Positions 1 to 7,819 of a stretch of 64,000 nucleotides of DNA are shown piece by piece (position 1 is the stretch's first letter; every line of letters begins with the position of its first letter). This DNA comes from Paracoccus methylarcula (GTDB taxonomy: Bacteria; Pseudomonadota; Alphaproteobacteria; Rhodobacterales; Rhodobacteraceae). The notes beneath the pieces are model-generated. The model searched no databases, was not told where the DNA came from, and saw only the letters and a program-made list of their open reading frames with translations. Both the position numbers and the translations under genes were made by a program. The stretch is from positions 38,212 through 102,211 of the forward strand of contig NZ_PXNQ02000014.1 in assembly GCF_003007735.2 (NCBI RefSeq), given 5' to 3'.

Positions 1-314
1 AGGAATTCGGGCGCGCCCTGGAAACTCGGCGCATCGGTCAGCACCGACAGGCAGGCAGCCCCCCCGGCCTCATAGGCGCGGGCCAGCGCGGGCGGATCGA
101 AATCCTCCCGGATCAGGCCCTTGGACGGGCTGGCCTTCTTGATCTCGGCGATCAGGCCCGGACCGGTCGCGGCCTTGTCCGTCAATGCGCGGGCAAAGCC
201 GCGAGGGGGCGTCGCCGCGCGCGCGGCCGCCTCGATATCGGCCAGCGGGTGCGCGGCCTTGGCGGCGGCGACTTCTTCCAGCTTGTAGGCCTTGATCTTG
301 TCCAGAATATCCAT
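1..314 (-). CDS. trpC: Indole-3-glycerol phosphate synthase, N-terminal part (cut by window edge)
   Basis: Catalyses ring closure of carboxyphenylaminodeoxyribulose phosphate to indole-3-glycerol phosphate in tryptophan synthesis; cytoplasmic TIM barrel. The visible protein starts [19 protein letters not shown] and holds the family hallmark [12 protein letters not shown], which contains a catalytic lysine and binds substrate phosphate. The next stretch, [19 protein letters not shown], also fits TrpC. Only about 104 of the usual 260-270 residues are present; the rest lies left of position 1. It is divergent from the bio genes, with 134 bp between the two starts. I am sure of the family. Confidence 0.93.
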   Translation of the reverse strand, partial: MDILDKIKAYKLEEVAAAKAAHPLADIEAAARAATPPRGFARALTDKAATGPGLIAEIKKASPSKGLIREDFDPPALARAYEAGGAACLSVLTDAPSFQGAPEF

Positions 315-448
315 GCCGAAGTTCTAGCGCCGCGCGGGCCGCGAGGGAAGGGGGAGGCTGTCATCCGCATATTTCGACTGGACCCGCAGGCAATGGCTGT
401 GCAATGCCTTCGCCCGGCCCGCAGCAAGGTGAAGATCGGAAGCCCGAG

Positions 449-1189
449 ATGGAAACAATAGCGCCAGCGACCGCCCCGGTCCTGCTCGAGAATGTGGGCT
501 ATCGCATCGGGGAGATCCCGGTGTTGTCCGGCATTTCGCTTTGCTCTGACGCGATGCGGATCGGTATCATCGGCCGGAACGGATCGGGAAAGAGCACGCT
601 TGCACGCCTGATCGCCGGGCTGCTGGAGCCGGAGCCGGGCCGGATCCGCATCGAGGATGTCGATATGTTCAAGGACCGGCGCGCCGCCATCCGCACCGTG
701 GGAATCCTGTTCCAGAACCCGGAACACCAGATCATTTTCCCCACAGTGGCGGAAGAGATCGGCTTTGGCCTGCGCCAGCTTGGTCAAAACAAGCAGGATG
801 CCGAGACCGGGGCTCTGGCCATGCTGACCGGTTTCGGCAAGGCGCATTGGAAGGACGCACCGATCCACGCGCTGTCGCAGGGGCAGAAACATCTCGTCTG
901 CATGATGTCGGTTCTCGCCATGCGGCCCCGGCTTCTGGTTCTGGACGAACCTTTTGCGGGGCTGGACATTCCGACGCGCATGCAACTGACGCGGCAGTTG
1001 AATGCAAGCGGGACGCGGCTCTTGCATATCTCGCATGACACGCGCGATCTTGAAGGTTACGATCAGGTCTACTGGCTCGATGCCGGAAGAATCCGTGCGA
1101 GCGGCCCGCCCGCGCAGCTTTTGCGCGATTTTACAAACGAGATGACCCGGATCGGGGGCGGCGATGATCTCTCTCACCTCGCCAGTTAG
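449..1189 (+). CDS. bioM: Biotin ECF transporter ATPase BioM
   Basis: ATPase (A component) that powers the energy-coupling-factor biotin importer with BioN and BioY at the inner membrane. In the 246-residue protein I see Walker A GRNGSGKST (about 42-50), Q-loop QNPEHQ (89-94), signature LSQGQ (142-146) and Walker B LLVLDEP (162-168). The QNPE(H/D)Q form of the Q-loop is typical of ECF A components. I chose the ATG at 449 because GGAAG lies just upstream and the protein then begins at the conserved core; an in-frame start at 404 adds 15 unconserved residues. It overlaps bioN by 26 bp, so translation is probably coupled. I see no BioR-type box (TTATCTATAA-like) upstream. Biotin specificity is inferred from adjacent bioY. 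Confidence 0.9.
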   Translation: METIAPATAPVLLENVGYRIGEIPVLSGISLCSDAMRIGIIGRNGSGKSTLARLIAGLLEPEPGRIRIEDVDMFKDRRAAIRTVGILFQNPEHQIIFPTVAEEIGFGLRQLGQNKQDAETGALAMLTGFGKAHWKDAPIHALSQGQKHLVCMMSVLAMRPRLLVLDEPFAGLDIPTRMQLTRQLNASGTRLLHISHDTRDLEGYDQVYWLDAGRIRASGPPAQLLRDFTNEMTRIGGGDDLSHLAS

Positions 1190-1739
1190 GACATGGGCGC
1201 ATGGCTGGCCCGCCGGGGTCAAGCTGGCGGGGCTGTGCCTGGCCACGATGCTGTTATTCGCGATCCAGGACATGGCGATCCAGGTGGCGGCGCTTCTGCT
1301 GGTGGCGCTGCTCTATTGCCTGCCGGGACGGGTGTTCCTGCGCAGCGGGCTGACGCATCTGCGCGTCCTTGTCCCCTTTGTCGTCATCCTGCTGGTCTGG
1401 CATTCCGTGACGGACGATCTCGTGCTCGGGATCACGGTCATCCTGCGCATGGTGACCGCCGTCGCGCTGGCCAACCTGGTGACCATGACCACCCGGCTGA
1501 CCGAGTTGATGGACGTGGTGCGCCGCCTGTTGTCCCCCCTGCGCAGAGCGGGAATATCCACCGCGCCGCTGGAGATCGCGATGCCGCTCTTGATCCGCTT
1601 TGCCCCGGTGCTGATCGAGCGGGCGGAACTGATGTTTCAATCATGGCGGGCGCGCTCGGTCCGCCGCCAGAACTGGCGGATCGTCCTGCCGATGATGCTC
1701 TTGGCGCTTGACGATGCGGATCGCGTCGGCGAAGCCTGA
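1164..1739 (+). CDS. bioN: Biotin ECF transporter transmembrane coupling protein BioN
   Basis: T component of the ECF biotin importer: a membrane protein that couples ATP hydrolysis in BioM to substrate release from BioY. The 191-residue protein has several hydrophobic segments (about 22-55, 65-80, 85-105). A C-terminal cytoplasmic stretch, SWRARSVRRQN (about 157-167), contains the Ala-Arg-Ser/Gly element that T components use to grip the ATPases. The length suits short BioN proteins. The start overlaps the end of bioM; bioY follows 39 bp later with an AAGGAGA ribosome site. Confidence 0.88.
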   Translation: MISLTSPVRTWAHGWPAGVKLAGLCLATMLLFAIQDMAIQVAALLLVALLYCLPGRVFLRSGLTHLRVLVPFVVILLVWHSVTDDLVLGITVILRMVTAVALANLVTMTTRLTELMDVVRRLLSPLRRAGISTAPLEIAMPLLIRFAPVLIERAELMFQSWRARSVRRQNWRIVLPMMLLALDDADRVGEA

Positions 1740-1778
1740 AGGCGCGCGGCGGCGCCCTGCCCAACAAGGAGAGATGAG

Positions 1779-2342
1779 ATGGAAAAAGACCTCGCCCGTA
1801 TCGCCCTGTTCGCGGCGCTGATCGCGATCCTTGGGGTAATCCCCAAGATCGCACTCGGTTTCGGCGTGCCGATCACCGCGCAGAGCCTTGGCGTGATGCT
1901 GGCCGGTGCCGTGCTGGGCGCGCGTCGCGGCGGGTTGGCCGTGTTGCTGTTCGTCTTTGCCGTGGCGCTTGGCCTGCCACTTCTTGCCGGAGGCCGTGGC
2001 GGGCTTGGCGTCTTCGCGTCGCCGACGGTCGGTTTTGTCATCGGCTTTCCGGTCGCCGCATTCGTGACCGGCCTCGTGGTCGAGCGTATGCGCATGGTTC
2101 CACCCGCGATCAGCGCGGGCCTTGGGGCCGTCATCGGCGGGATCCTGGTGATGTATGCTTTCGGCACCGTCGGCATGGCCATCGTGCTGAAGAAAAGCCT
2201 TGTCGAGGCGGCATTGCTGAATACGGCCTTCATACCCGGCGACCTGCTCAAGGCGGGGCTGACCGGCATGCTGGTCGCGGCAGTGGCAAAACTGCGCCCC
2301 GAGATGCTGCCCTGGTATCGCGCCTCGGGGCAGCGCATCTGA
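1779..2342 (+). CDS. bioY: Biotin-binding S component BioY
   Basis: Substrate-capture membrane protein for biotin. At 187 residues it has the family length and about six membrane helices. Motifs fit BioY: VPITAQSLGVMLAGAVLGARRG near residues 30-51, LPLLAGGRGGLGVFASPTVGF near 66-86, and a C-terminal FIPGDLLKAGL loop. The start at 1779 follows AAGGAGAGATGAG. With bioM and bioN it makes a complete importer. BioY alone can also transport biotin slowly in some bacteria (known of the family). Confidence 0.95.
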   Translation: MEKDLARIALFAALIAILGVIPKIALGFGVPITAQSLGVMLAGAVLGARRGGLAVLLFVFAVALGLPLLAGGRGGLGVFASPTVGFVIGFPVAAFVTGLVVERMRMVPPAISAGLGAVIGGILVMYAFGTVGMAIVLKKSLVEAALLNTAFIPGDLLKAGLTGMLVAAVAKLRPEMLPWYRASGQRI

Positions 2343-2353
2343 TCGCCGGGAGG

Positions 2354-3556
2354 ATGGCCGGGTTGCTCCCCGATATCCGGGACCGCTGGTTCAGGCGGTC
2401 CGGCGACAGCGCCATCCTTTCCTGCGGTGCGCATGGGCAGAACCGGCCCACTGTCGCGGCATTGCTCGAATGTATCGATCAGCGCCTGCCCATCCATGCC
2501 AGCCAGGGCGGAGGCGGAGGCATCTCCGCGGCCGGTTTTCCGGATGCCGATGGGCGCCCGCTTCTCTATTGCCAGAGTTCGGGCAGCACTGGTGGAGCCA
2601 GGACGATCCGCCGCAGCCAGGCCTCCTGGATTGCCAGTTTCGAGGTCAATCACGCGCGTTACGGGATCGGCACCACGGATCGCTATGCGGTGCTGGGCAG
2701 TCTCGGCCATTCGCTGTCGCTCTACGGGATCGTCGAGGCGCTGCATCTCGGGGCGGATCTGCTCGCCCTCGGTGGCGATCTTCCCCGCGCCCAGCTTGCC
2801 ACGCTGCGCGAGACAAGGGCGAGCGTGCTTTATGCCACACCGTCGCAACTCGGGCTGCTGCAACGCGCTGGCACTGAACCGCTCCCCGATATCCGGCATG
2901 TGTTCTGCGGGGGCGGCGCGCTTGGGGGCGATGGGCGTGCCGCTGCCGCGGCGCTTTTCCCGAATGCCGGGATCTACGAGTTCTACGGCGCCTCCGAGAC
3001 CAGCTTCGTCACGATCAGCGATTCCGATACTCCGTCAGGTTCGGTTGGCCGCGCCTATCCAGGGGTGACACTGAAACTTCAACCGGTCGCCGGGAATGAT
3101 GCCGAGATATGGGTCAACAGCCCCTATCTCTTCGATGGCTACGAGGGCGAGGGCAGTGGCGACACCCGCCGCGACGGCGATTTCCTGACCGTCGGCGAAA
3201 TCGGCTGGCTGGATGAACAGGGTAACCTGTTCCTGCGCGGGCGCAGATCGCGCATGGTGACGGTAGCCGATGTGAACGTGTTCCTTGAAGATATCGAACG
3301 CGTCATGACCGGCGATTGCGCGGGCCGGGCCTGTGCGGCCATTGCCGTGCCCGATGCCTTGCGGGGACATGCGGTGATTGGCTTTGTCGAAGGTGCGGCG
3401 GATAAGGCGCTGGCCGAGAAGATGAAATTCCGCTGTCGGACCTCTCTCGGTCCGTTCGCGGCGCCGCGCCGGATCGGCTTTCTCGATCCCATGCCGATGC
3501 TGCCCTCGGGCAAGCCCGATCTCGCCGCCTTGCAGCGCATCGCCGGAGCAGGGTGA
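2354..3556 (+). CDS. AMP-binding acyl-CoA ligase-like enzyme linked to bioMNY
   Basis: Member of the adenylate-forming (ANL) superfamily, which activates a carboxylic acid with ATP and then transfers it to CoA. At 400 residues it is shorter than the usual 500-550, mostly at the N-terminus. Landmarks: P-loop SSGSTG (75-80), YGASE (211-215), GEIGWLD (281-287), hinge region RGRRSRMV (about 295-302), and C-terminal catalytic lysine in PSGKPDL (Lys387). All the parts needed for activity are there. GGGAGG abuts the ATG at 2354, so a TTG at 2363 could be the real start. It lies 11 bp after bioY, and its stop overlaps the next start. Position suggests a substrate related to biotin, pimelate or the valeryl side chain, but that is inference; the acid is unknown. 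Confidence 0.8.
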   Translation: MAGLLPDIRDRWFRRSGDSAILSCGAHGQNRPTVAALLECIDQRLPIHASQGGGGGISAAGFPDADGRPLLYCQSSGSTGGARTIRRSQASWIASFEVNHARYGIGTTDRYAVLGSLGHSLSLYGIVEALHLGADLLALGGDLPRAQLATLRETRASVLYATPSQLGLLQRAGTEPLPDIRHVFCGGGALGGDGRAAAAALFPNAGIYEFYGASETSFVTISDSDTPSGSVGRAYPGVTLKLQPVAGNDAEIWVNSPYLFDGYEGEGSGDTRRDGDFLTVGEIGWLDEQGNLFLRGRRSRMVTVADVNVFLEDIERVMTGDCAGRACAAIAVPDALRGHAVIGFVEGAADKALAEKMKFRCRTSLGPFAAPRRIGFLDPMPMLPSGKPDLAALQRIAGAG

Positions 3557-4662
3557 TGCGCCGCTCCCGTATCGTGGCGGCAAGGCGCAGCGCGGTCACC
3601 CCAAGGGGCGGCGCGTTCCGGGCGCTGGAACTGCATCAACTCGCTGCACCGGTCATTCAGGCGGCTCTCGCGGATGCCGGTATCGCGGTGGCGGAGGTGG
3701 GCGAGCTGATCCTCGGCAATGCCCTTGGGGCAGGGGGTAATCCCGCCCGCGTTGCTGCCCTGGCCAGCGGCCTGCCCGAGCGCGTCGCGGGGCTGACGCT
3801 GGATCGGCAATGCTGTGGCGGGCTGGACGCGATCCTGCTGGGCGATGCGATGATCCGTTCGGGGATGCACGAGGTCGTCATCGCGGGTGGGGTGGAAAGC
3901 TATTCCCGCCGCCCCCTGCGGCTGCGCAGCTTTGCGGATGGGCGCGAGCCTCAACCCTATGACCAGCCGCCCTTCACCCCTTGGCCCGAGCGCGACCCGG
4001 AGATGTCCGCCGCAGCCGGAGCGCTGGCCGACAGGCTCGGGATCACGCGGGAAGTGCAGGAGAGTTGGGCCATGCGCAGTCATGGCAATGCCCTTGCCGC
4101 GATGCCCGTCATGCAGCAGGGCGAGATCGTGCCACTGGCGGGCGTCACCAGCGACAGTTTCGCCCGCAACCTGACCCCACCGATCTGCGCCCGCGCCAAG
4201 GTGCTTGCCGGGACCGTCACGACGGCCACGACGGCGGTGGCCGCCGATGGGGTGGCGGTCTGCGTGCTTGTCTCGGACAGGCTGGCCGAGCGCATGGGGC
4301 AGGATGGTCCCGAGATCGTCGGCGGCGCCACCATCGGCGGTGATCCAGAATTGCCGGGCCTCGCCCCCATCGCGGCGATCCGCTCCGTTCTGGCGGATCA
4401 GCGCCTCGATCCGTCGGCGATCGACCGCGCCGAGATCATGGAGGCTTTCGCGGCACAGGCCATCGCCTGCCAGCAGGGGGCGGGGCTCGACCCCGCAATC
4501 GTCAATCGTGGCGGGGGCGCACTCGCCCGCGGCCATCCCATCGGGGCAAGTGGCGCGATCAACGCGGTGCGCTTGATCCGCGACATGCGGCCAGGTGAAT
4601 ACGGCCTTGCCGCGATTGCCGCGGCCGGTGGGCTGGGCACGGCGCTCTTGCTCAGGAGTTGA
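3556..4662 (+). CDS. Thiolase-family acyl-CoA acyltransferase lacking the second catalytic cysteine
   Basis: Thiolase fold: forms or cleaves beta-ketoacyl-CoA. The nucleophile region LDRQCCGGLDA carries the first cysteine (about Cys86), and GGGALARGHPIGASG carries the catalytic histidine. The C-terminal motif, usually CxGGGxG, reads AAAGGLG, so the acid/base cysteine is alanine. At 368 residues it is slightly short for the family (about 390). The ATG at 3556 overlaps the ligase stop (TGATG), so the two are translationally coupled; a GTG at 3553 is one codon upstream. The 3' end overlaps the convergent nitroreductase by 11 bp. It may catalyse an atypical condensation or cleavage, or an SCP2-like reaction. 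The link to biotin or pimelate metabolism is inferred from context only. Confidence 0.8.
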   Translation: MRRSRIVAARRSAVTPRGGAFRALELHQLAAPVIQAALADAGIAVAEVGELILGNALGAGGNPARVAALASGLPERVAGLTLDRQCCGGLDAILLGDAMIRSGMHEVVIAGGVESYSRRPLRLRSFADGREPQPYDQPPFTPWPERDPEMSAAAGALADRLGITREVQESWAMRSHGNALAAMPVMQQGEIVPLAGVTSDSFARNLTPPICARAKVLAGTVTTATTAVAADGVAVCVLVSDRLAERMGQDGPEIVGGATIGGDPELPGLAPIAAIRSVLADQRLDPSAIDRAEIMEAFAAQAIACQQGAGLDPAIVNRGGGALARGHPIGASGAINAVRLIRDMRPGEYGLAAIAAAGGLGTALLLRS

Positions 4663-5338
4663 GGTCGAAGCCGTAGAAGCGGCTGAAAACCGGCAGTTCC
4701 TCCCGCTCGGTCCTGACCTGGTTCACTGGCGCATCCCTGTCGGCCACGCCAAGCGCGATCCCGCAAACCACCATTTCCCCCTCGGGCAGGCCGAGATGGC
4801 GATGCACGACTGGCCCGTATTGTGCCAGGGCACCGATGCCGGTCGCCGCGTAGCCCTGATCCTCGGCGGCCAGCAGCAGCGCCATCAGCGACATGCCCAG
4901 ATCCATGAAGCAACCCTTGCCCATGGCCCGGTCGATGGTCACCACGATCCCGACCGGCGCGCCGAAGAACTCGTAATTGCGTTCGAATTGACGCTGCCGC
5001 GCCTCGATGTCCCGCCGCTCGATCCCGAGCGCCGCGTAAAGGGCATAGCCTGCCGCGACCTGCCTTGCCTTGAGTTCCCTGGGCATCGGCTCGGGGAAAT
5101 AGGAATATTCCCGGCTCTGCGGCTCTCCCGCCGCGATGGCTGCCTTGAGCGACTGCACCAATCCTTCCAGCGCCGCCCCGGTCAGGGCATGAAACCGCCC
5201 CGGTTGCAGGTTGGCGCCGCTTGGCGCGGTCCGGGCAAGCCGCAGGATATGTTCAATCGCCGCGCGCCCGATCGGTTCCCCTGTGAAGGCCCGGGTCGAG
5301 CGCCGCTGCGACAGAAGTTTCTCGAACTCGCTCTCCAT
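4652..5338 (-). CDS. Nitroreductase-family FMN oxidoreductase
   Basis: Predicted FMN-dependent, NAD(P)H-using reductase of the nitroreductase fold; physiological substrate unknown. The core starts MESEFEKLLSQRRSTRAF, with the RRSTR(A/x)F motif that contacts FMN phosphate, followed by RTAPSGANLQP, GAPVGIVVTID and DLGMSLMALLLAAEDQGYAATGIGA, the usual family order. At 228 residues it has family length. I place the start at 5338 because AGGAGGTG sits 9 bases upstream; an in-frame ATG at 5380 would add 14 residues spanning that ribosome site. It is convergent with the thiolase and follows icd on the same strand, separated by a hairpin. Confidence 0.87.
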   Translation of the reverse strand: MESEFEKLLSQRRSTRAFTGEPIGRAAIEHILRLARTAPSGANLQPGRFHALTGAALEGLVQSLKAAIAAGEPQSREYSYFPEPMPRELKARQVAAGYALYAALGIERRDIEARQRQFERNYEFFGAPVGIVVTIDRAMGKGCFMDLGMSLMALLLAAEDQGYAATGIGALAQYGPVVHRHLGLPEGEMVVCGIALGVADRDAPVNQVRTEREELPVFSRFYGFDLNS

Positions 5339-5406
5339 GCCGACAGGCACCTCCTGCCCCGAAACCGGCTTCTTCTTCATGAAAATATCCCCGCCGGAGG
5401 CGAGAA

Positions 5407-5429
5407 GGGCCGGGCGATCCGCCCGGCCC
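5407..5429 (-). terminator. Perfect 10-bp hairpin after icd
   Basis: GGGCCGGGCG and its exact complement flank a 3-base loop. On the minus strand it lies 18 bases past the icd stop and is followed by TTCTCG, a weak U tract. It could end icd transcription or lower read-through into the nitroreductase gene. Confidence 0.6.
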
Positions 5430-5446
5430 GTTTTCATCGCGCCGCC

Positions 5447-6658
5447 TTATGCCAGCGCCTTGTCCAGATATTCGTCGACCTTTTCCAGGTAACCCATGGT
5501 GGTCAGCCATTTCTGGTCCGGGCCGACCAGCAGGGCGAGGTCCTTGGTCATGAAACCGTCCTCGACCGCCTGCACCGTCACCTTCTCCAGCGTTTCGGCG
5601 AATGTGGCCAGTTGCGTATTGCCGTCCAGCTTGGCGCGGTGCTTCAGCCCGCCCGTCCATGCGAAGATCGAGGCGATGGAGTTGGTCGAGGTGGCGTTGC
5701 CCTTCTGATGCTCGCGGTAATGGCGAGTCACGGTGCCATGCGCGGCCTCGGATTCGACGACTTTCCCGTCCGGGGTCATCAGCACCGAGGTCATCAGCCC
5801 AAGCGAGCCAAAGCCCTGCGCGACGGTATCCGACTGCACATCGCCATCGTAGTTCTTGCAGGCCCAGACATAGCCGCCCGACCATTTCAGCGCCGAGGCG
5901 ACCATGTCGTCGATCAGCCGGTGCTCGTAATGGATGCCCTTTTTCTTGAACTCGGCCTCGAATTCCTGCTCGTAGACTTCCTGGAACAGGTCCTTGAAAC
6001 GGCCGTCATAGGCCTTGAGGATGGTGTTCTTGGTGGACAGGTAGACCGGCAACCCGCGGTTCAGACCGTAATTCAGCGAGGCGCGGGCGAAATCGCGGAT
6101 CGATTCATCAAGGTTGTACATCGCCATGGTGACACCCGAGCCCGGAGCCTGGAAAACCTCGTGCTCGATGGTCTCGCCGTCATCGCCGACGAACTTGATC
6201 GACAGCTTGCCCTTGCCGGGGAACCTGAAATCGGTGGCGCGGTACTGGTCGCCAAAGGCGTGGCGGCCGACGATGATGGGCTGGGTCCAGCCCGGCACAA
6301 GGCGCGGCACGTTCTTGCAGATGATCGGCTCGCGGAAGATCACGCCGCCCAGGATGTTGCGGATCGTGCCATTGGGCGAGCGCCACATCTTCTTGAGGCC
6401 GAACTCCTCGACCCGAGCCTCGTCGGGGGTGATGGTGGCGCATTTCACGCCGGCGCCGTATTGCTTGATCGCCTCTGCCGCGTCCACGGTGATCTGGTCG
6501 TCGGTGCGGTCGCGCTCTTCGATCCCGAGGTCGTAATATTTCAGGTCGATATCCAGATAGGGCAGGATCAGCTTTTGCTTGATGAAGTCCCAGATGATCC
6601 GGGTCATCTCATCGCCGTCGAGCTCGACGACGGGGTTCTCTACCTTGATCTTCGACAT
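5447..6658 (-). CDS. icd: NADP-dependent isocitrate dehydrogenase (dimeric, eukaryote-like type)
   Basis: Oxidative decarboxylation of isocitrate to 2-oxoglutarate in the TCA cycle; cytoplasmic homodimer. The 403-residue protein starts [20 protein letters not shown], a hallmark of subfamily II IDH. It holds the isocitrate-binding [12 protein letters not shown] near residues 94-105, [27 protein letters not shown] with the metal-binding aspartates, and [17 protein letters not shown] for NADP. The length is full. It is transcribed alone from a promoter region at about 6660-6800 that contains a perfect GTATGC/GCATAC dyad. Confidence 0.97.
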   Translation of the reverse strand: MSKIKVENPVVELDGDEMTRIIWDFIKQKLILPYLDIDLKYYDLGIEERDRTDDQITVDAAEAIKQYGAGVKCATITPDEARVEEFGLKKMWRSPNGTIRNILGGVIFREPIICKNVPRLVPGWTQPIIVGRHAFGDQYRATDFRFPGKGKLSIKFVGDDGETIEHEVFQAPGSGVTMAMYNLDESIRDFARASLNYGLNRGLPVYLSTKNTILKAYDGRFKDLFQEVYEQEFEAEFKKKGIHYEHRLIDDMVASALKWSGGYVWACKNYDGDVQSDTVAQGFGSLGLMTSVLMTPDGKVVESEAAHGTVTRHYREHQKGNATSTNSIASIFAWTGGLKHRAKLDGNTQLATFAETLEKVTVQAVEDGFMTKDLALLVGPDQKWLTTMGYLEKVDEYLDKALA

Positions 6659-6726
6659 GGGTGTTCCCTTCGGCTATAGGATTCGCTCACGGCGTCATAG
6701 CCGATAACGGCAGGGAAGGAAAGCGT

Positions 6727-6755
6727 TGTATGCTATTGCATACCGTTTTACCTAA
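6727..6755 (-). promoter_or_regulatory. Probable icd promoter with overlapping GTATGC-TATT-GCATAC dyad
   Basis: The two arms at 6728-6733 and 6738-6743 are perfect inverted repeats spaced by four bases. Reading the minus strand, a TTAGGT (-35, 6750-6755) and CATACA (-10, 6727-6732) are 17 bases apart, so the dyad covers the spacer and -10. GntR-family operators often have this GTATnnnnATAC look (known of the family); the regulator here is not identified. Confidence 0.5.
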
Positions 6756-6809
6756 CCGACTGTTACACCCTCTTGGGAACGGGGTGCAGAGCCTTGCCTG
6801 CCATCGGTG

Positions 6810-7727
6810 TCAATCCAGACGCGCCTCGTAGACGAATATCCGGCTTTCGTCATCTTCGGGCATGAACCATGCGCGCAGCCCACCATCGACAGGGGCCATC
6901 CAGACCGGATTATGCGTCATCACCAGCCCGTCCTCGGTCCAGAGCGGGACAGGGGCCTGATGAACGGGCCGGTTGCCTTGCAGATCGATCAGTTCAACGC
7001 CGCCAAGCGCGAATTCCGCGTCATTGACCTGGTATTTGGCGATCCCGGTGCAGAGCGCCTGTCCCGGCGCCGCAAGCTGGCAATCCTGGTAATCGACGTA
7101 ATGGCTGGGATTCGGCACGATCAATTCTTCGCGTGGGGTATCGGCATTGGTGACCTTGCCTGCCTCGTCCAGCGTGAAGCCGTAGAAGCGGCGCGATCCC
7201 CAACTGACAGCATGCAGAGTGTTGCTGGTCGGATCGCGGAGAATGCCGCCGATATGGTCGGGATAGCGAAAGACCTCCTCTGCCTCCATGGTCTCGGGAT
7301 CGACGCGATAGACAATGCTGGCCGAGTCGGGGCGGTATTCGGCGACCGGCACCCAGAGATGCTCGCCATCGAAATCCATGCCGCCCGGATGGTAGATGTC
7401 ACCATCGGCCAGCGTGATGCTGTCGACCAGATTGCCTTCCATGTCCATCTTGAACAGATGTCCCACGCCTTCTCCGGCGCTGCGGTCCATGCCGTCGCGG
7501 GGCGTGTCGTATTTCTCGGTCGGGGTGACGATCTCGACCGAGGAGACAAAGATGTGATCGCCGATGATCGCCATTCCCTGCGGGTGGTGGGTGGGGAACT
7601 GGACCTCGGTGGTGCTGACCGCTTGCCATTCGGTGCCGCGCGTCAGGGATTTGACCCGGTCGCCCAAATCATCGGCAAAGGCGGAAAATGGGGTGCAAAG
7701 CGTGATTGCGATGGCGATATGGCGCAT
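6810..7727 (-). CDS. Secreted DUF6454-like protein, probable beta-propeller
   Basis: Exported protein of unknown function. The first 19 or so residues (MRHIAIAITLCTPFSAFADD) form a signal peptide with an Ala-x-Ala cleavage site. The 305-residue product has repeated strand-like blocks such as HHPQGMAIIGDHIFVSS, YHPGGMDFDGEHLWVPV and THNPVWMAPVDGGLRAWF, each with a Pro-x-Gly-Met type turn, suggesting a propeller like those of lactonases. The family assignment is from memory of similar proteins. The start at 7727 follows a clear GGAGGATCGAC ribosome site. I see no operon partner. Confidence 0.7.
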   Translation of the reverse strand: MRHIAIAITLCTPFSAFADDLGDRVKSLTRGTEWQAVSTTEVQFPTHHPQGMAIIGDHIFVSSVEIVTPTEKYDTPRDGMDRSAGEGVGHLFKMDMEGNLVDSITLADGDIYHPGGMDFDGEHLWVPVAEYRPDSASIVYRVDPETMEAEEVFRYPDHIGGILRDPTSNTLHAVSWGSRRFYGFTLDEAGKVTNADTPREELIVPNPSHYVDYQDCQLAAPGQALCTGIAKYQVNDAEFALGGVELIDLQGNRPVHQAPVPLWTEDGLVMTHNPVWMAPVDGGLRAWFMPEDDESRIFVYEARLD

Positions 7728-7819
7728 GTCGATCCTCCGAAGCTGTTCGCTGCTGGATAGGCGGATCGTGACAAGGAAATATGACAATTCCCAGCACAGC
7801 ACCGGGTTTTGTCACATGC

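Noticed and set aside
182..1273. Long reverse-strand open frame of 363 codons across trpC and bioM
   Set aside because: It overlaps two well-supported genes, has no family motif, and is explained by GC-rich third positions.
4652..5380. Longer nitroreductase start at 5380
   Set aside because: The AGGAGGTG ribosome site lies inside that extension and points to the ATG at 5338.
4595..6679. Forward open frame of 694 codons
   Set aside because: It is antisense to the nitroreductase and icd genes, whose conserved motifs are unmistakable; its composition (Arg/His/Asp/Gly-rich) is typical of an antisense frame.
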